Assembly: GCF_003259315.1 (NCBI RefSeq)
Contig: NZ_QLLT01000013.1
Location: forward strand, 62,001-126,000
Direction: 5' to 3'
Origin: Kitasatospora sp. SolWspMP-SS2h
GTDB taxonomy: Bacteria > Actinomycetota > Actinomycetes > Streptomycetales > Streptomycetaceae
Length of the DNA stretch: 64,000 nucleotides
Position numbers and translations under genes: made by a program. Shown in pieces: positions 7,519 to 16,533 of this stretch. Each line of letters opens with the position of its first letter. Within the stretch, counting starts at the first letter, position 1. The notes beneath the pieces were generated by a model. The model was given only the letters and a program-made list of their open reading frames with translations, was not told where the DNA came from and ran no database searches.

Positions 7519-8406
7519 TCAGGCCGTCTCGGGCGGCAGGTCGACGGGGTGGGGCTCGGCGAAGTCGGCCGAGCGGCTCACCCGCTCCCAGGCGCCGGCC
7601 TCGGCCAGTTGGCGGCGGGAGTGGTCGAGCGCCATCTCCACGGCGTTGACGCCGAGCAGCAGGTGGCCGGGGACCCGGTCGCGGTGGACGGTGCGCACGA
7701 TGATCCCGGCCGCCCGCCGCGGGTCGCCCGCCGCGCCGGACGTGCCTTGGCGCACGAGGCGGTTCATCGCGCCCACGGTCTCCTCGTACGCCTCCGGGAC
7801 GGGGTGGACGGTCATCGACGCGCCGGCCCAGTCGGTGGCGAAGCCGCTCGGTTCGACGACCATGAAGCGGATGCCGAACGGGGCGGTCTCCGCCGCCAGC
7901 ACCCGGGTGAAGCCGTCGACGGCGAACTTGGCCGCCTGGTAGGAGGCGAGGCCCGGGGAGCCGCCGACCCGCCCGCCGATCGAGGAGAACTGGACGACGG
8001 TGCCCGACCCCTGCCGTCGCAGGGCGGGCAGCGCGGCCTTGGTGACGTGGTAGACGCCCCAGAAGTTGGTCTCGAACTGGGCCCGGAAGTCCTCGTCGTC
8101 CGCGCTCTCCACCGGCGAGACGTTGGCGTACCCCGCGTTGTTGACCAGGACGTCGATGCGGCCGAAGCGGGCGAGCGCGGCGTCGACGGCCGTGCGGGCC
8201 GCGTCGGGGCTGGTGACGTCCAGCGGCAGGGCGAGGACCCGGTCGCCGTAGCGGGCCAGTTCCTCGGCGAGGGCTTCGGGGCGGCGGGCGGTGGCGACGA
8301 CGAGGTCGCCCGCGTCGAGGGCGGCGGCGGCCAGGACGCGGCCGAGCCCGCGGGACGAACCGGTGATGAACCAGACCTGCCGGGTGCTGTGCGCGTGTTC
8401 GCTCAT
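7519..8406 (-). CDS. SDR-family NAD(P)-dependent oxidoreductase
   Basis: A 295-residue classical short-chain dehydrogenase/reductase. It shows the cofactor glycine motif TGSSRGLG (about residues 15-22), the NNAG motif (about 90-93), and the catalytic Ser (VQFSSIGG) and YxxxK (YQAAK). Its length, with a C-terminal extension after residue 240, fits the 'oxidoreductase, SDR' group often paired with TetR regulators. The start lies very close to the divergent operator repeats and has no clear RBS, so a short-leader transcript is possible. Substrate unknown. Confidence 0.92.
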   Translation of the reverse strand: MSEHAHSTRQVWFITGSSRGLGRVLAAAALDAGDLVVATARRPEALAEELARYGDRVLALPLDVTSPDAARTAVDAALARFGRIDVLVNNAGYANVSPVESADDEDFRAQFETNFWGVYHVTKAALPALRRQGSGTVVQFSSIGGRVGGSPGLASYQAAKFAVDGFTRVLAAETAPFGIRFMVVEPSGFATDWAGASMTVHPVPEAYEETVGAMNRLVRQGTSGAAGDPRRAAGIIVRTVHRDRVPGHLLLGVNAVEMALDHSRRQLAEAGAWERVSRSADFAEPHPVDLPPETA

Positions 8407-8416
8407 GCAGTTAGTA

Positions 8417-8451
8417 CAACACCGTTCTCCAAATAAAGCAACGCCGTTCTC
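8417..8451. promoter_or_regulatory. Two AACRCCGTT operator sites 22 bp apart
   Basis: The 13-mer CAACRCCGTTCTC occurs at 8417-8429 and 8439-8451. Each contains a small palindrome (AACACCGTT, AACGCCGTT), and the 22-bp spacing puts both on the same helix face. They occupy the 68-bp gap between the divergent SDR and TetR genes and are probably two TetR sites. Confidence 0.65.
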
Positions 8452-8474
8452 TTATCGGCTCCTATGATGGGGCC

Positions 8475-9137
8475 ATGAGTCAGCCAGCCTTCCGACGGGC
8501 CCGCAGCGCCGAGGCCAAGCAGGTGCGCGAGACGGCGATCCTGGACGCGGCCCGGGCGCTCGGCCGGGAGCGCGGCATCCGGGACGTCAGCCTCACCGAC
8601 ATCGCCGCCGAGGTCGGCATGCACAAGTCGGCGCTGCTGCGCTACTTCGAGACGAGGGAGCAGATCTTCCTCGAACTCACCGCCGAGGGCTGGCGGGAGT
8701 GGTCCGCGACGCTCCGCGCCGAGCTGGCGGCGCGGACGGCCGCCTCCCCCGCGGACGTCGCCGCGCTCCTCGCCTCGACGCTGGCGGACCGCCCGGTGTT
8801 CTGCGACCTGCTCGCGCAGGCGCCGCTCAACCTGGAGCGCAACGTGTCGCTGGAGGCGGTGCGCGCGTTCAAGCTCCTCACCCTCCAGGAAGTCGCCCTG
8901 ATCGGCGAGGAGTTGGCGCGCCTGCTGGGCCTGTCCGAGCAGCAGGTGCTCGACCTGGTCGCCACCGCCACCGGGATGGCCGGCGCCCTGTGGCAGATCG
9001 CCAGCCCCGGCCCGCTCCTGCGCGAGCTCTACACCTCCGACCCCCGCCTCGCCCACGCCGTCGTCGAGGTCGAGCCCCGCCTGCGCCGCGTCCTCACCGC
9101 CTTCCTGACCGGGACCGGGGCGGCCGTCGCCGACTGA
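8475..9137 (+). CDS. TetR-family regulator
   Basis: A 220-residue TetR repressor. The HTH spans about residues 20-65 (VSLTDIAAEVGMHKSALLRYFETREQIFLEL), followed by a helical effector domain resembling the TetR group that has a helix after the 'LLRYF' motif. It is divergent from the SDR gene with paired operator sites between, so the likely role is local control of that dehydrogenase and itself. The next gene starts 27 bp downstream and may be co-transcribed. Confidence 0.9.
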   Translation: MSQPAFRRARSAEAKQVRETAILDAARALGRERGIRDVSLTDIAAEVGMHKSALLRYFETREQIFLELTAEGWREWSATLRAELAARTAASPADVAALLASTLADRPVFCDLLAQAPLNLERNVSLEAVRAFKLLTLQEVALIGEELARLLGLSEQQVLDLVATATGMAGALWQIASPGPLLRELYTSDPRLAHAVVEVEPRLRRVLTAFLTGTGAAVAD

Positions 9138-9164
9138 GGCGGCCGGACGCCCGGTTCGGCGCTT

Positions 9165-10301
9165 GTGCGGGAGGAGCCGGGGCAGACGGCGGGCGTGACG
9201 AGGGGCGACGAACACGACGACGGGCGCGGCACGGCCGCGGACACGGACACGAACCCGGGTGGCGGGAGCGCCGGGAGTGCCGGGAGGAGAGAGGGCGGCG
9301 GGCAGGGGGACGGTGAGACCAGGGGCACGGTGCTGATCGCACTGGTGGCCAACCTGGTGATCGCATTGGCCAAGGTGGCCGGCGGGCTGATCGCGAGTTC
9401 GCCCGCGCTGCTGTCGGAGGCCGCGCACTCGGTGGCGGACAGCCTCAACGAGGTGTTCCTGCTGGCCTCGCTGAGCCGCAGCCGTCGGCGCGCGGACGCG
9501 CGGCACCCGTTCGGGTACGGCAAGGAGCGGTTCTTCTGGTCGATGCTGGCGGCCGTCGGGATCTTCGTCACCGGCGGCTGCTTCTCCTTCTACCAGGGCC
9601 TGCACACCCTGCTGAACCCGGAGGCCGAGGAGACCGGCGGCTACCTGATCGTCTACGTGGTGCTGGCGGTGTCGCTGCTCGCGGAGGGCGCCTCGCTGGT
9701 CAGGGCGACGGTGCAGGTCCGCGGGCAGGCCAAGCGGGCCGGACGCGGCGTGGTGGCGCAGCTGCGGCGGGGCGACGACCCGACCGTGCGGACGGTGTTC
9801 GCGGAGGACGCGGCGGCGGTGCTCGGCGTGCTGCTGGCCCTGGCCGGCGCGGGGCTGCACCAGTGGACCGGACAGCCGGTCTGGGAGGCGGGCGCGGCGC
9901 TGTCCATCGCGGTGCTGCTGATGTACGTCGCCTACCGGCTCGGACGCGACGCCAAGGACCGGCTGGTCGGGCAGGCCGTCGACCCGGTCCTCCAGCAGCG
10001 GGCGCTGGAGGTGCTGACCGAGCGGCCCGAGGTCGACACCGTGACCCGGCTGCTGACCATGCAGCTCGGCCCGGACTCCGCCCTGCTCGCGGCCCGGATG
10101 GACCTGGTGGACGGGCTGGACAGCTCCGGGGTCGAGCGGCTGTGCGTGGAGCTGAGGCAGCGGATCAGGTCGGTGTGCCCGGACTTCGACCAGGTCTTCC
10201 TGGACATCACCGCCGCCGACGAGGACGAGCGGCGCCGGGCGACGGAGCGCCGGCGGCGGCTGCGCGAGACGGTGGCGCGTCAGGCGGCCGACGGGGGCTG
10301 A
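9165..10301 (+). CDS. Cation diffusion facilitator (CDF/ZnT9-like) transporter
   Basis: A 378-residue inner-membrane divalent-metal exporter of the CDF family. Transmembrane segments start at about residue 55 (TVLIALVANLVIALAKVAGG); the TM2 metal motif is SEAAHSVADSLNE (H-x3-D), and TM5 carries FAEDAAAVLG, the ED variant seen in the SLC30A9-like subgroup. A cytoplasmic domain fills the last 110 residues. The first 50 residues are an acidic Gly-rich extension, so the true start (GTG 9165 or GTG 9195) is uncertain. Metal specificity unknown. Confidence 0.85.
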   Translation: MREEPGQTAGVTRGDEHDDGRGTAADTDTNPGGGSAGSAGRREGGGQGDGETRGTVLIALVANLVIALAKVAGGLIASSPALLSEAAHSVADSLNEVFLLASLSRSRRRADARHPFGYGKERFFWSMLAAVGIFVTGGCFSFYQGLHTLLNPEAEETGGYLIVYVVLAVSLLAEGASLVRATVQVRGQAKRAGRGVVAQLRRGDDPTVRTVFAEDAAAVLGVLLALAGAGLHQWTGQPVWEAGAALSIAVLLMYVAYRLGRDAKDRLVGQAVDPVLQQRALEVLTERPEVDTVTRLLTMQLGPDSALLAARMDLVDGLDSSGVERLCVELRQRIRSVCPDFDQVFLDITAADEDERRRATERRRRLRETVARQAADGG

Positions 10302-10422
10302 CCGTTCGCGCCGCCGGGCGGCGTTCCGGCGGCGCGGACTCCGGCGTCCCCGGCGGTACGGCGGGGGCGCCCGCGAACTGACGCCGCGACGGGCGCGGGC
10401 GGGTGGTTCGTAGGATGGGGTC

Positions 10423-10445
10423 GGTCCCTCCGGGGAGGGGGGACC
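10423..10445 (+). other. Leader hairpin before the LAL regulator
   Basis: GGTCCCTCC (10423-10431) and GGGGGGACC (10437-10445) pair at 8 of 9 positions with a 5-nt loop, ending about 4 bp before the GGAGG ribosome site of the gene at 10459. It could be a 5'-UTR structure affecting translation or a leftover terminator. Confidence 0.35.
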
Positions 10446-10458
10446 GGGCGGAGGTGTG

Positions 10459-13191
10459 ATGTCGGATCACGTGGTGCGGCGGTTGCTCGGCCGGGAGCGG
10501 GAGTCGGGGGCGCTGGAGGAGCTGCTGCGGGAGGTGCGGGAGGGCCGTAGCCGGGTGCTGGTGCTGCGGGGGGAGGCCGGGGTCGGCAAGTCGGCGCTGC
10601 TGGACCTGGTGGCCGAACGGGCCGGGCGGGCGGGGCGGTTGCGGGTCGTCCGGGCGGCCGGGGTGGAGGCGGAGGCGGAGTTCGCCTACGCGGCGTTGCA
10701 GCGGTTGTGCGCTCCGCTGCTGGACGGGCTGGACGGGCTGCCGCCGGTGCAGCGGGAGGCGCTGCGGGTGGCGTTCGGGCTGAGCGCGGGGGCGGCGCCC
10801 GAGATGCTGCTGGTCGGGATGGGGGTGCTCGGGCTGTTCGCGGAGGCCGCCGCCGGCGGTCCGCTGGTGTGCCTGGTGGACGACGCCCAGTGGCTGGACC
10901 TGATGTCGCAGCGGATCCTGGCGTTCGTCGGCCGGCGGCTGGACGCCGAGTCGGTGGCGCTGGTGTTCGCCGAGCGGACCGTCGACGGGGTGGGTGACGC
11001 GGGCTTCGCCGGACTGCCGGACCTCCCGCTGCGCGGGCTGGGCGACGCGGAGGCCAGGGCGCTGCTGGAGCGGGTGCTGCCGGGGCCGGTGGACGCCCGG
11101 GTGCGGGACCGGGTGGTCGGTGAGACCGGCGGGAATCCGCTCGCGCTGCTGGAGTTGCCGCGCGGCCTGTCGCCCGCGGAGTTGGCGTTCGGGTTCGGCG
11201 GGCCGGGGGCCGGTCCGCTGGCGTCCCGGGTGGAGGAGGGGTTCCGGCGGCGGGTGGCGGCGCTGCCGGCCGACACCCGGGCGCTGCTGCTGGTCGCGGC
11301 GGTCGAACCGGTCGGCGACGGGCCGCTGCTGTGGCACGCGCTGCGGCTGCTGGGCATCGGGCCGGAGGCGGCGGCCCCGGCCGAGGCGGCCGGGCTGGTC
11401 ACCCTGGGCGCCCCGGTGCGGTTCCGGCACCCGCTGGTGCGGTCCGCCGTGTGGCGGGGCGCGGACGCCGCCGCCCTGCGGTCCGCCCACCGGGCGCTGG
11501 CCGAGGCCACCGACGGCGGGCGCGACCCCGACCGGCGGGCCTGGCACCTGGCGCACGCCGCGGCCGGGCCGGACGAGCAGGTCGCCGCCGCGCTGGAGGA
11601 CACCGCCGACCGGGCCCTGGCCCGTGGCGGCCGGGCCGCCGCGGCCGGTTTCCTGGAGCGGGCCGCCGCGCTCTCCCCCGAGCCGAAGGGGCAGGCGCGG
11701 CGGGCGCTGGCGGCTGCGGCGGCCTCCCTCGCGGCCGGGCTGACGGCCCGGGTGCCGGACCTGCTGGCCGCCGCCGAGCTGGGGCCGCTGAACCTGGTGC
11801 AGCAGGCCGACGTGCACCGGCTGCGGGCCCGGGCGTCCGCCCTGCGGGACCGGGGGGCCGGGGCGGTGGGGCCGCTGCTCGACGCGGCGGAGCGGCTCGG
11901 CGGGCTCGATCCGGCCGCCGCGCGGGAGACCTGCCTGACCGCGTTCGGCGCGGCGGTCCGGGCCGGCCGCCACGACCGGGCGGCGCTCGGGCGGGTCGCG
12001 GCGGCCGCCCGCGCGCTGCCGCCCGGGGACGAGCAGGCCGGGGTCCTGCTGCGGGCGCTGGCCGCGTGGAGCACGGACGGGCCGGTCGCCGCCCAGCCGC
12101 TGCTGGCCCGGGCGCTGCGGTCGCGGACCGAGGTCGAGGACCCGGCCCTGCTGTGGGCGGTCGTGAACGCCGCCGCCGAGCTGGGCGACCTCCGGGCCTG
12201 GCTGGACGTCACCGACCGGGCGGTGCGCTCCGCCCGGGCGACCGGGGCGCTGTCCACCCTGGCGGCGGCGCTGCCGTACCGGGCGGCCGCGCTGGGCTTC
12301 GCGGGGCGGTTCGCCGAGGCCGGGGCGCTGCTGGCCGGGGCGGCGGCCGTCGAGGAGGCCGAGGGCGCGGCGACCCGGACGGTCACGTCCGCGCTGATCG
12401 GCGCGTACCGGGGGCGGGACGGGTCGGCCCTGGCGGAGGTCGAGGGGGTGGAGCGGGAGTGCGAGCAGCGCGGTCTGGGCCGGCTGGCGGCCACCGCGGC
12501 GTTGGCGCGGGCGGTGCTGCACAACGGCCTGGGCAACTACCCGCTCGCGCTGGAGGCGGCGCTGCGGGGCACCGGGCACCGGGATCTCGCCGTGCACCAC
12601 TGGACGTGCGGCGAGCTGGTCGAGGCGGCGGTCCGGGCCGGGCGGCCGGACGCGGCGGCCGGGGCGCGCGAACGGCTGGCCGACTGGGCCCGGGCCGGGA
12701 CGCCCTGGGCGCGGGGGGCCGGGGCGCTGGCGGAGGCCCTGGCCGGGGCGCCGGAGCAGGCCGAGGAGCGCTACCGCGAGGCGGTCGACCAGTTCGCCCT
12801 GGGCGGGCTGGACGGGCTGGAGGCCCGGGCCCGGCTGCTGTTCGGCGAGTGGCTGCGCCGCCGGAACCGGCGGGCGCAGGCCCGCGACGAACTGCGCGCC
12901 GCGCACGGGGCGGCCGCGGCGATGGGCATGGAGGCGTTCGCGGAGCGGGCCCGACGGGAGCTGCTGGCCACCGGCGAGACGGTGCGCCGACGCGACACCG
13001 GCGGCGAGCCCGTCCTCACCCCGCAGGAGGCCCGGATCGCCCGGCTGGCGGCCACCGGGCACCCGAACGCGGAGATCGGCGCCCAGCTCTTCCTCAGCCC
13101 GCGCACCGTCGAGTGGCACCTGCGCAAGGTGTTCACCAAGTTGGGGGTCTCCTCCCGTCGCGAACTCGACGACGCCCTCGCCGGAGGGTGA
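10459..13191 (+). CDS. LAL-type LuxR-family regulator with ATPase domain
   Basis: A 910-residue large ATP-binding regulator of the LuxR family. The Walker A (GEAGVGKSALLDLV) is near residue 40, and a Walker B-like LVCLVDDAQWLD near residue 140. A long alpha-helical TPR-like sensor region covers about 330-830, and a C-terminal LuxR HTH about 855-905 (LTPQEARIARLAATGHPNAEIGAQLFLSPRTVEWHLRKVF). Length and domain order are standard. ATG 10459 follows a good GGAGG. Such proteins activate nearby metabolic genes; the secreted esterase gene downstream is a possible but unproven target. Confidence 0.93.
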   Translation: MSDHVVRRLLGRERESGALEELLREVREGRSRVLVLRGEAGVGKSALLDLVAERAGRAGRLRVVRAAGVEAEAEFAYAALQRLCAPLLDGLDGLPPVQREALRVAFGLSAGAAPEMLLVGMGVLGLFAEAAAGGPLVCLVDDAQWLDLMSQRILAFVGRRLDAESVALVFAERTVDGVGDAGFAGLPDLPLRGLGDAEARALLERVLPGPVDARVRDRVVGETGGNPLALLELPRGLSPAELAFGFGGPGAGPLASRVEEGFRRRVAALPADTRALLLVAAVEPVGDGPLLWHALRLLGIGPEAAAPAEAAGLVTLGAPVRFRHPLVRSAVWRGADAAALRSAHRALAEATDGGRDPDRRAWHLAHAAAGPDEQVAAALEDTADRALARGGRAAAAGFLERAAALSPEPKGQARRALAAAAASLAAGLTARVPDLLAAAELGPLNLVQQADVHRLRARASALRDRGAGAVGPLLDAAERLGGLDPAAARETCLTAFGAAVRAGRHDRAALGRVAAAARALPPGDEQAGVLLRALAAWSTDGPVAAQPLLARALRSRTEVEDPALLWAVVNAAAELGDLRAWLDVTDRAVRSARATGALSTLAAALPYRAAALGFAGRFAEAGALLAGAAAVEEAEGAATRTVTSALIGAYRGRDGSALAEVEGVERECEQRGLGRLAATAALARAVLHNGLGNYPLALEAALRGTGHRDLAVHHWTCGELVEAAVRAGRPDAAAGARERLADWARAGTPWARGAGALAEALAGAPEQAEERYREAVDQFALGGLDGLEARARLLFGEWLRRRNRRAQARDELRAAHGAAAAMGMEAFAERARRELLATGETVRRRDTGGEPVLTPQEARIARLAATGHPNAEIGAQLFLSPRTVEWHLRKVFTKLGVSSRRELDDALAGG

Positions 13192-13584
13192 CGACGGGCC
13201 CGGCGGTGGCGGGCGCGGCGGCGCGACGACGGCGGATGCTGTCTGCCGGTCGGTGACGGCGCGCTCGGTGGACGGCGGCAGCGGCGGGTACCGCGACGGC
13301 AACTGCCCCTCCGCCGGTGACCGCCGGGCCGCCGCCCCGTGGTGGCGGACGTCCCCGCCGGTGGCGGCGGGCGGTGCCGCGCCCCGGCGTCGTCCGGGGC
13401 GCTGCCCGGCCGGCCGGTCGAGCGGTCAGCCGGTCGGCCGTCCGGCTGGCTGCCCGTCCGTCCGCATCCGTCATCTGACTGCACGTTGACTGGTTCCCCG
13501 GCGGGGCGTCAGTTGACCGATGTGTCCGGGTCGGTGGGTCGGCGACAGTGGGGTCGCGATTGCCGAATCCGAGGAGAGACACAC
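13192..13584. other. 393-bp gene-free stretch between LAL and esterase genes
   Basis: No convincing coding sequence on either strand; open frames here lack a credible start or run into neighbours as shadows. The middle (about 13410-13475) is a run of degenerate CCGGTCGG-like short repeats. The last 90 bp, just before the esterase RBS (GAGGAGAG at about 13571), are less GC-rich and presumably hold its promoter. Confidence 0.5.
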
Positions 13585-15216
13585 ATGAACCGACGGCTTC
13601 CGAGGCTCGCGGCGGCGGGGTTCTCGCTGGCGGCGGCCGTGGCCCTGTGCGCGCCGGCGGGCGCGTCGACCGGCCCGGCGGGTGGTGCGGACCGGGCCGG
13701 TCCGGGGTCCGCCGTGGTGGCCTGTGCCGCGTTCCGGCCGTCGGCGCCGGAGGGTGCCGTGGTGGAGTCGGTGGCCGCGGCGGCGGTGCCGGCGGGGACG
13801 TTCCAGGTGCCCGGGTCCCCGCCGTTGGGCGGTTACCCGGTGGCCGACGTCCCGGCGCACTGCGAGGTGACGGTCACGCTGACCCATCCGGGCGCGGACG
13901 ACCGGGCCAGGGTGCAGGTCTGGCTGCCGCTGGCCGGGTGGAACGGGCGGTTCCAGGCGGTCGGCGGTGCCGGCTACGCCGCCGGGGACGTCGGCGCGGT
14001 GGCCGCGGCGGTCAAGCAGGGCTACGCGGCGGCGACCACCGACGCGGGCGTGTACACCAGTGGCCTGGACGGCGGTTGGGGGCTGGACCCGCAGGGCCGG
14101 GTGAACGCCGCGCTGCTGGAGAACTTCGCCTCGCGCTCGGTGCACGAGCTGGCGCTGGTCGCCAAGCAGGTCGTCGGCGACGGGTACGGCGGCAGCGCGT
14201 TCCACTCGTACTTCAACGGCTGTTCCACCGGTGGCCGCCAGGGCTACGTGGAGGCGCAGCGGTACCCGACCGACTTCGACGGCATCAACGCCGCCGCTCC
14301 GGGCATCAACTGGAACCAGTTCGAGGTGGCCACGCTGTGGCCGCAGGTGGTGATGAAGCAGGAGCACACCTATCCGACCACCTGCGAGTTCGACGCCTTC
14401 AACCGGGCCGCGCTGCGGGCCTGCGACCGGCTGGACGGCGTGGCGGACGGGCTGATCGGCGACCCGGACCGCTGCGACTTCGACCCGCGCCGGCTGATCG
14501 GCAGCAAGGTGGTGTGCGGGGGCGAGGAGCACACGATCGACGCGGCCGACGCCGAGGTGGTCCGCCGGATCTGGGACGGCCCGCGGGACGGCGGCGGCCG
14601 GCGGCTCTGGTACGGGCTGCCGGTCGGCGCCGACTTCTCCGCGCTGGCCGCCAGCACGCCCGGGGACGGCGGGCCCACCGGTCAGCCGTTCACCGTCCCG
14701 GCCCAGTGGGTGGCCGACTTCGTGCTGAAGCGGCCCGGGTTCGACCCGGCGGACCTGACGTACCAGCAGTTCGAGCAGGTCTTCCGGGCGGCCCGCGCCG
14801 AGTACGACACCGTGATCGGCTCCCGGGACGCGGACCTGTCGGCGTTCCGCGACGCCGGCGGCAAGCTGCTCACCTGGCACGGCAGCGCCGACCAGCTGAT
14901 CCCCACCCGGGGGACGGTGGACTACCGCGAGCGCGTCGAGGCCCGGATGGGCGGCGCGGCCCGGGTCGACGGCTTCTACCGGGTCTTCCTGGCCCCGGGC
15001 GTCGCGCACTGCGGCCTGAGCGGCGGCGGCGTGGACGACCTGGCGGCGCTGACGGCCTGGGTCGAGCGCGGCCAGGCCCCGGACGTCCTGCACGCCACCC
15101 TGACCACCGCGGACGGCCGGAGCGTCGCCCGCGACCTGTGCCGGTACCCGATGGTCTCCCGCTACACCCACGGCGACCCGGCCGCGGCGGGCAGCTTCCG
15201 CTGCGTCCGGCCCTGA
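13585..15216 (+). CDS. Secreted tannase/feruloyl esterase family protein
   Basis: A 543-residue exported esterase. A signal peptide covers residues 1-28 (hydrophobic core LAAAGFSLAAAVALCAPAGA). The catalytic residues fit the family's CS-D-HC arrangement: Cys213-Ser214 in FNGCSTGG, Asp436 in GSADQLIP, and His475-Cys476 in GVAHC, where the two Cys form a disulfide joining Ser and His. These enzymes cleave gallate or hydroxycinnamate esters of plant polyphenols or cell walls. It has its own RBS and a strong terminator after it, so it is a single-gene unit. Confidence 0.92.
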   Translation: MNRRLPRLAAAGFSLAAAVALCAPAGASTGPAGGADRAGPGSAVVACAAFRPSAPEGAVVESVAAAAVPAGTFQVPGSPPLGGYPVADVPAHCEVTVTLTHPGADDRARVQVWLPLAGWNGRFQAVGGAGYAAGDVGAVAAAVKQGYAAATTDAGVYTSGLDGGWGLDPQGRVNAALLENFASRSVHELALVAKQVVGDGYGGSAFHSYFNGCSTGGRQGYVEAQRYPTDFDGINAAAPGINWNQFEVATLWPQVVMKQEHTYPTTCEFDAFNRAALRACDRLDGVADGLIGDPDRCDFDPRRLIGSKVVCGGEEHTIDAADAEVVRRIWDGPRDGGGRRLWYGLPVGADFSALAASTPGDGGPTGQPFTVPAQWVADFVLKRPGFDPADLTYQQFEQVFRAARAEYDTVIGSRDADLSAFRDAGGKLLTWHGSADQLIPTRGTVDYRERVEARMGGAARVDGFYRVFLAPGVAHCGLSGGGVDDLAALTAWVERGQAPDVLHATLTTADGRSVARDLCRYPMVSRYTHGDPAAAGSFRCVRP

Positions 15217-15243
15217 CGCGCCCTCAAGCGCCCCTGAGTGCCG

Positions 15244-15276
15244 GGGCGGGCCGGTGGCGGCGTCACCGGCCCGCCC
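15244..15276 (+). terminator. Strong hairpin after the esterase gene
   Basis: A perfect 13-bp stem (GGGCGGGCCGGTG 15244-15256, CACCGGCCCGCCC 15264-15276) with a 7-nt loop, 28 bp after the esterase stop and 37 bp before the next start. It separates the esterase from the haem protein/ATP-grasp pair. Confidence 0.75.
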
Positions 15277-15312
15277 GCCCCTCACCTCCCCCACTGCGGA
15301 CAAGGAGCGGAC

Positions 15313-16524
15313 ATGGACGGCAGTGATCTCTTCAACGGTTCCGCGGACCCCCGTCGGAACCCCCCGCCGAGCAGACCGCGCGCGCTCCTGCGGTCCTCCT
15401 CGCCGTTCCGCGACTACGTCCTGCACGAACTCCCGCAGGATCTGTCCGAGGTCGGCGGCGACGGCCTGACGTACCGCCAACTGGCGGACAAACAGCGCGA
15501 GTTGCTGACCGAGTACGGTCGGCGCTGCCTCGCCGACGACGACCCGCGCGCGGCCCGGGTCACCCAGCTCGACCTGCTCTTCATGCTCAACGGGTTCGTT
15601 CCGGCCGGGCCGCACGCCGCTCCGCGCGAGCTGGTGGAGCTGGTCTCCGCGTAGTGCGCGCGCTTCCCCGGCCTGGACCCGCACCTGAGCTACGAGCTGC
15701 TGATCGACGTGAACAGCGAGGAGTACGCTCGCTGCGGTGACATCCGGGTGTTCTCGCCCGGGCGGCTGGGCACCCTCGAACGGGACTTCTACCTCGGGCA
15801 CCACCTCTCCGAGCCGTGGATCAGGTCGGCCGCCTACGGTCTGCGCGCGCTGGTGGCGGCGCCGGACGCCGTGAAGCCGGCCGCGGTACTGGAGGACGCC
15901 GCGCGCTGCGTCGCGGAGTTCACCTCGGACATGGCGGGCTACCGCAGGCTGTCCGGGGAGGCGTTCGGCCGCTTCCGGCCGTACCACCTGGGCCACCCCG
16001 GCGGTCCGCGCGGGGCGAGCGGGGCGTTCATGCCCAGCGTCCAGCTCCTCGAACTGGTGCTGCTGCCGCCGAGCGGGGAGTACGGCGTCTACCTGGACCA
16101 GGCGATGTCCTACTTCCCGTCCTGGGCCCGGCCGGTGGTCGCCCGCTGGCGGAGCGCCTCCGGCCTGGGCGCGAACGTGCGGCAGTCGGTGCGGGACGGC
16201 CGGCTGGTGCTCGACGACGCCGGGACGGAGCAACTGGTCCGGCTGATCGACGGGTTCGTGGACTTCCGGATGGTGCACCTGGGGATCACCCGGCGCCTGC
16301 TGCCGGAGGCGTTCCCGGACCGATCGGGGCTGACCCGGCGGGAGATCGGCGCGCAGGACGGCGAGCGGAGCGTCCTGGCCGCCGGGGACGCCCAGCGCCC
16401 CGGGGACACCGGCACCTCGGGTTTCAGCGTGCGCCACGTGCTGACGAACGCGGTGCACCGGCTGCTCGAACTCCGCCGCGAGGTGCTCGACCCCGCCGCG
16501 GCCCCGACCCACCCCCGTCCGTAG
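15313..16524 (+). pseudogene. Indoleamine-dioxygenase-like haem protein with in-frame amber stop
   Basis: Read through one TAG at 15652-15654 (codon 114), this is a single frame of about 403 residues, the size of indoleamine 2,3-dioxygenase. Downstream of the stop it carries IDO-type features: a GASGAFMPSVQLLELVLL helix, then YLDQAMSYFPSWARP; the likely proximal haem ligand His322 in FRMVHLGITRRLL; and GTSG (367-370) in the place of the GTGG loop. Enzymes of this superfamily (TDO, IDO, MarE, PrnB) act on indoles. The ATG has an AAGGAG RBS; there is no convincing restart after the TAG. Could be a pseudogene, a read-through gene or a sequencing error (TAC to TAG would do it). It ends 9 bp before an ATP-grasp gene. 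Confidence 0.7.
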
Positions 16525-16533
16525 GAGGCAGGC

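Noticed and set aside
15652..15654. Programmed read-through or pyrrolysine at the amber codon
   Set aside because: No stem-loop, suppressor tRNA or pyl gene is visible in the window. A mutation or sequencing error is simpler, so this stays only an option.
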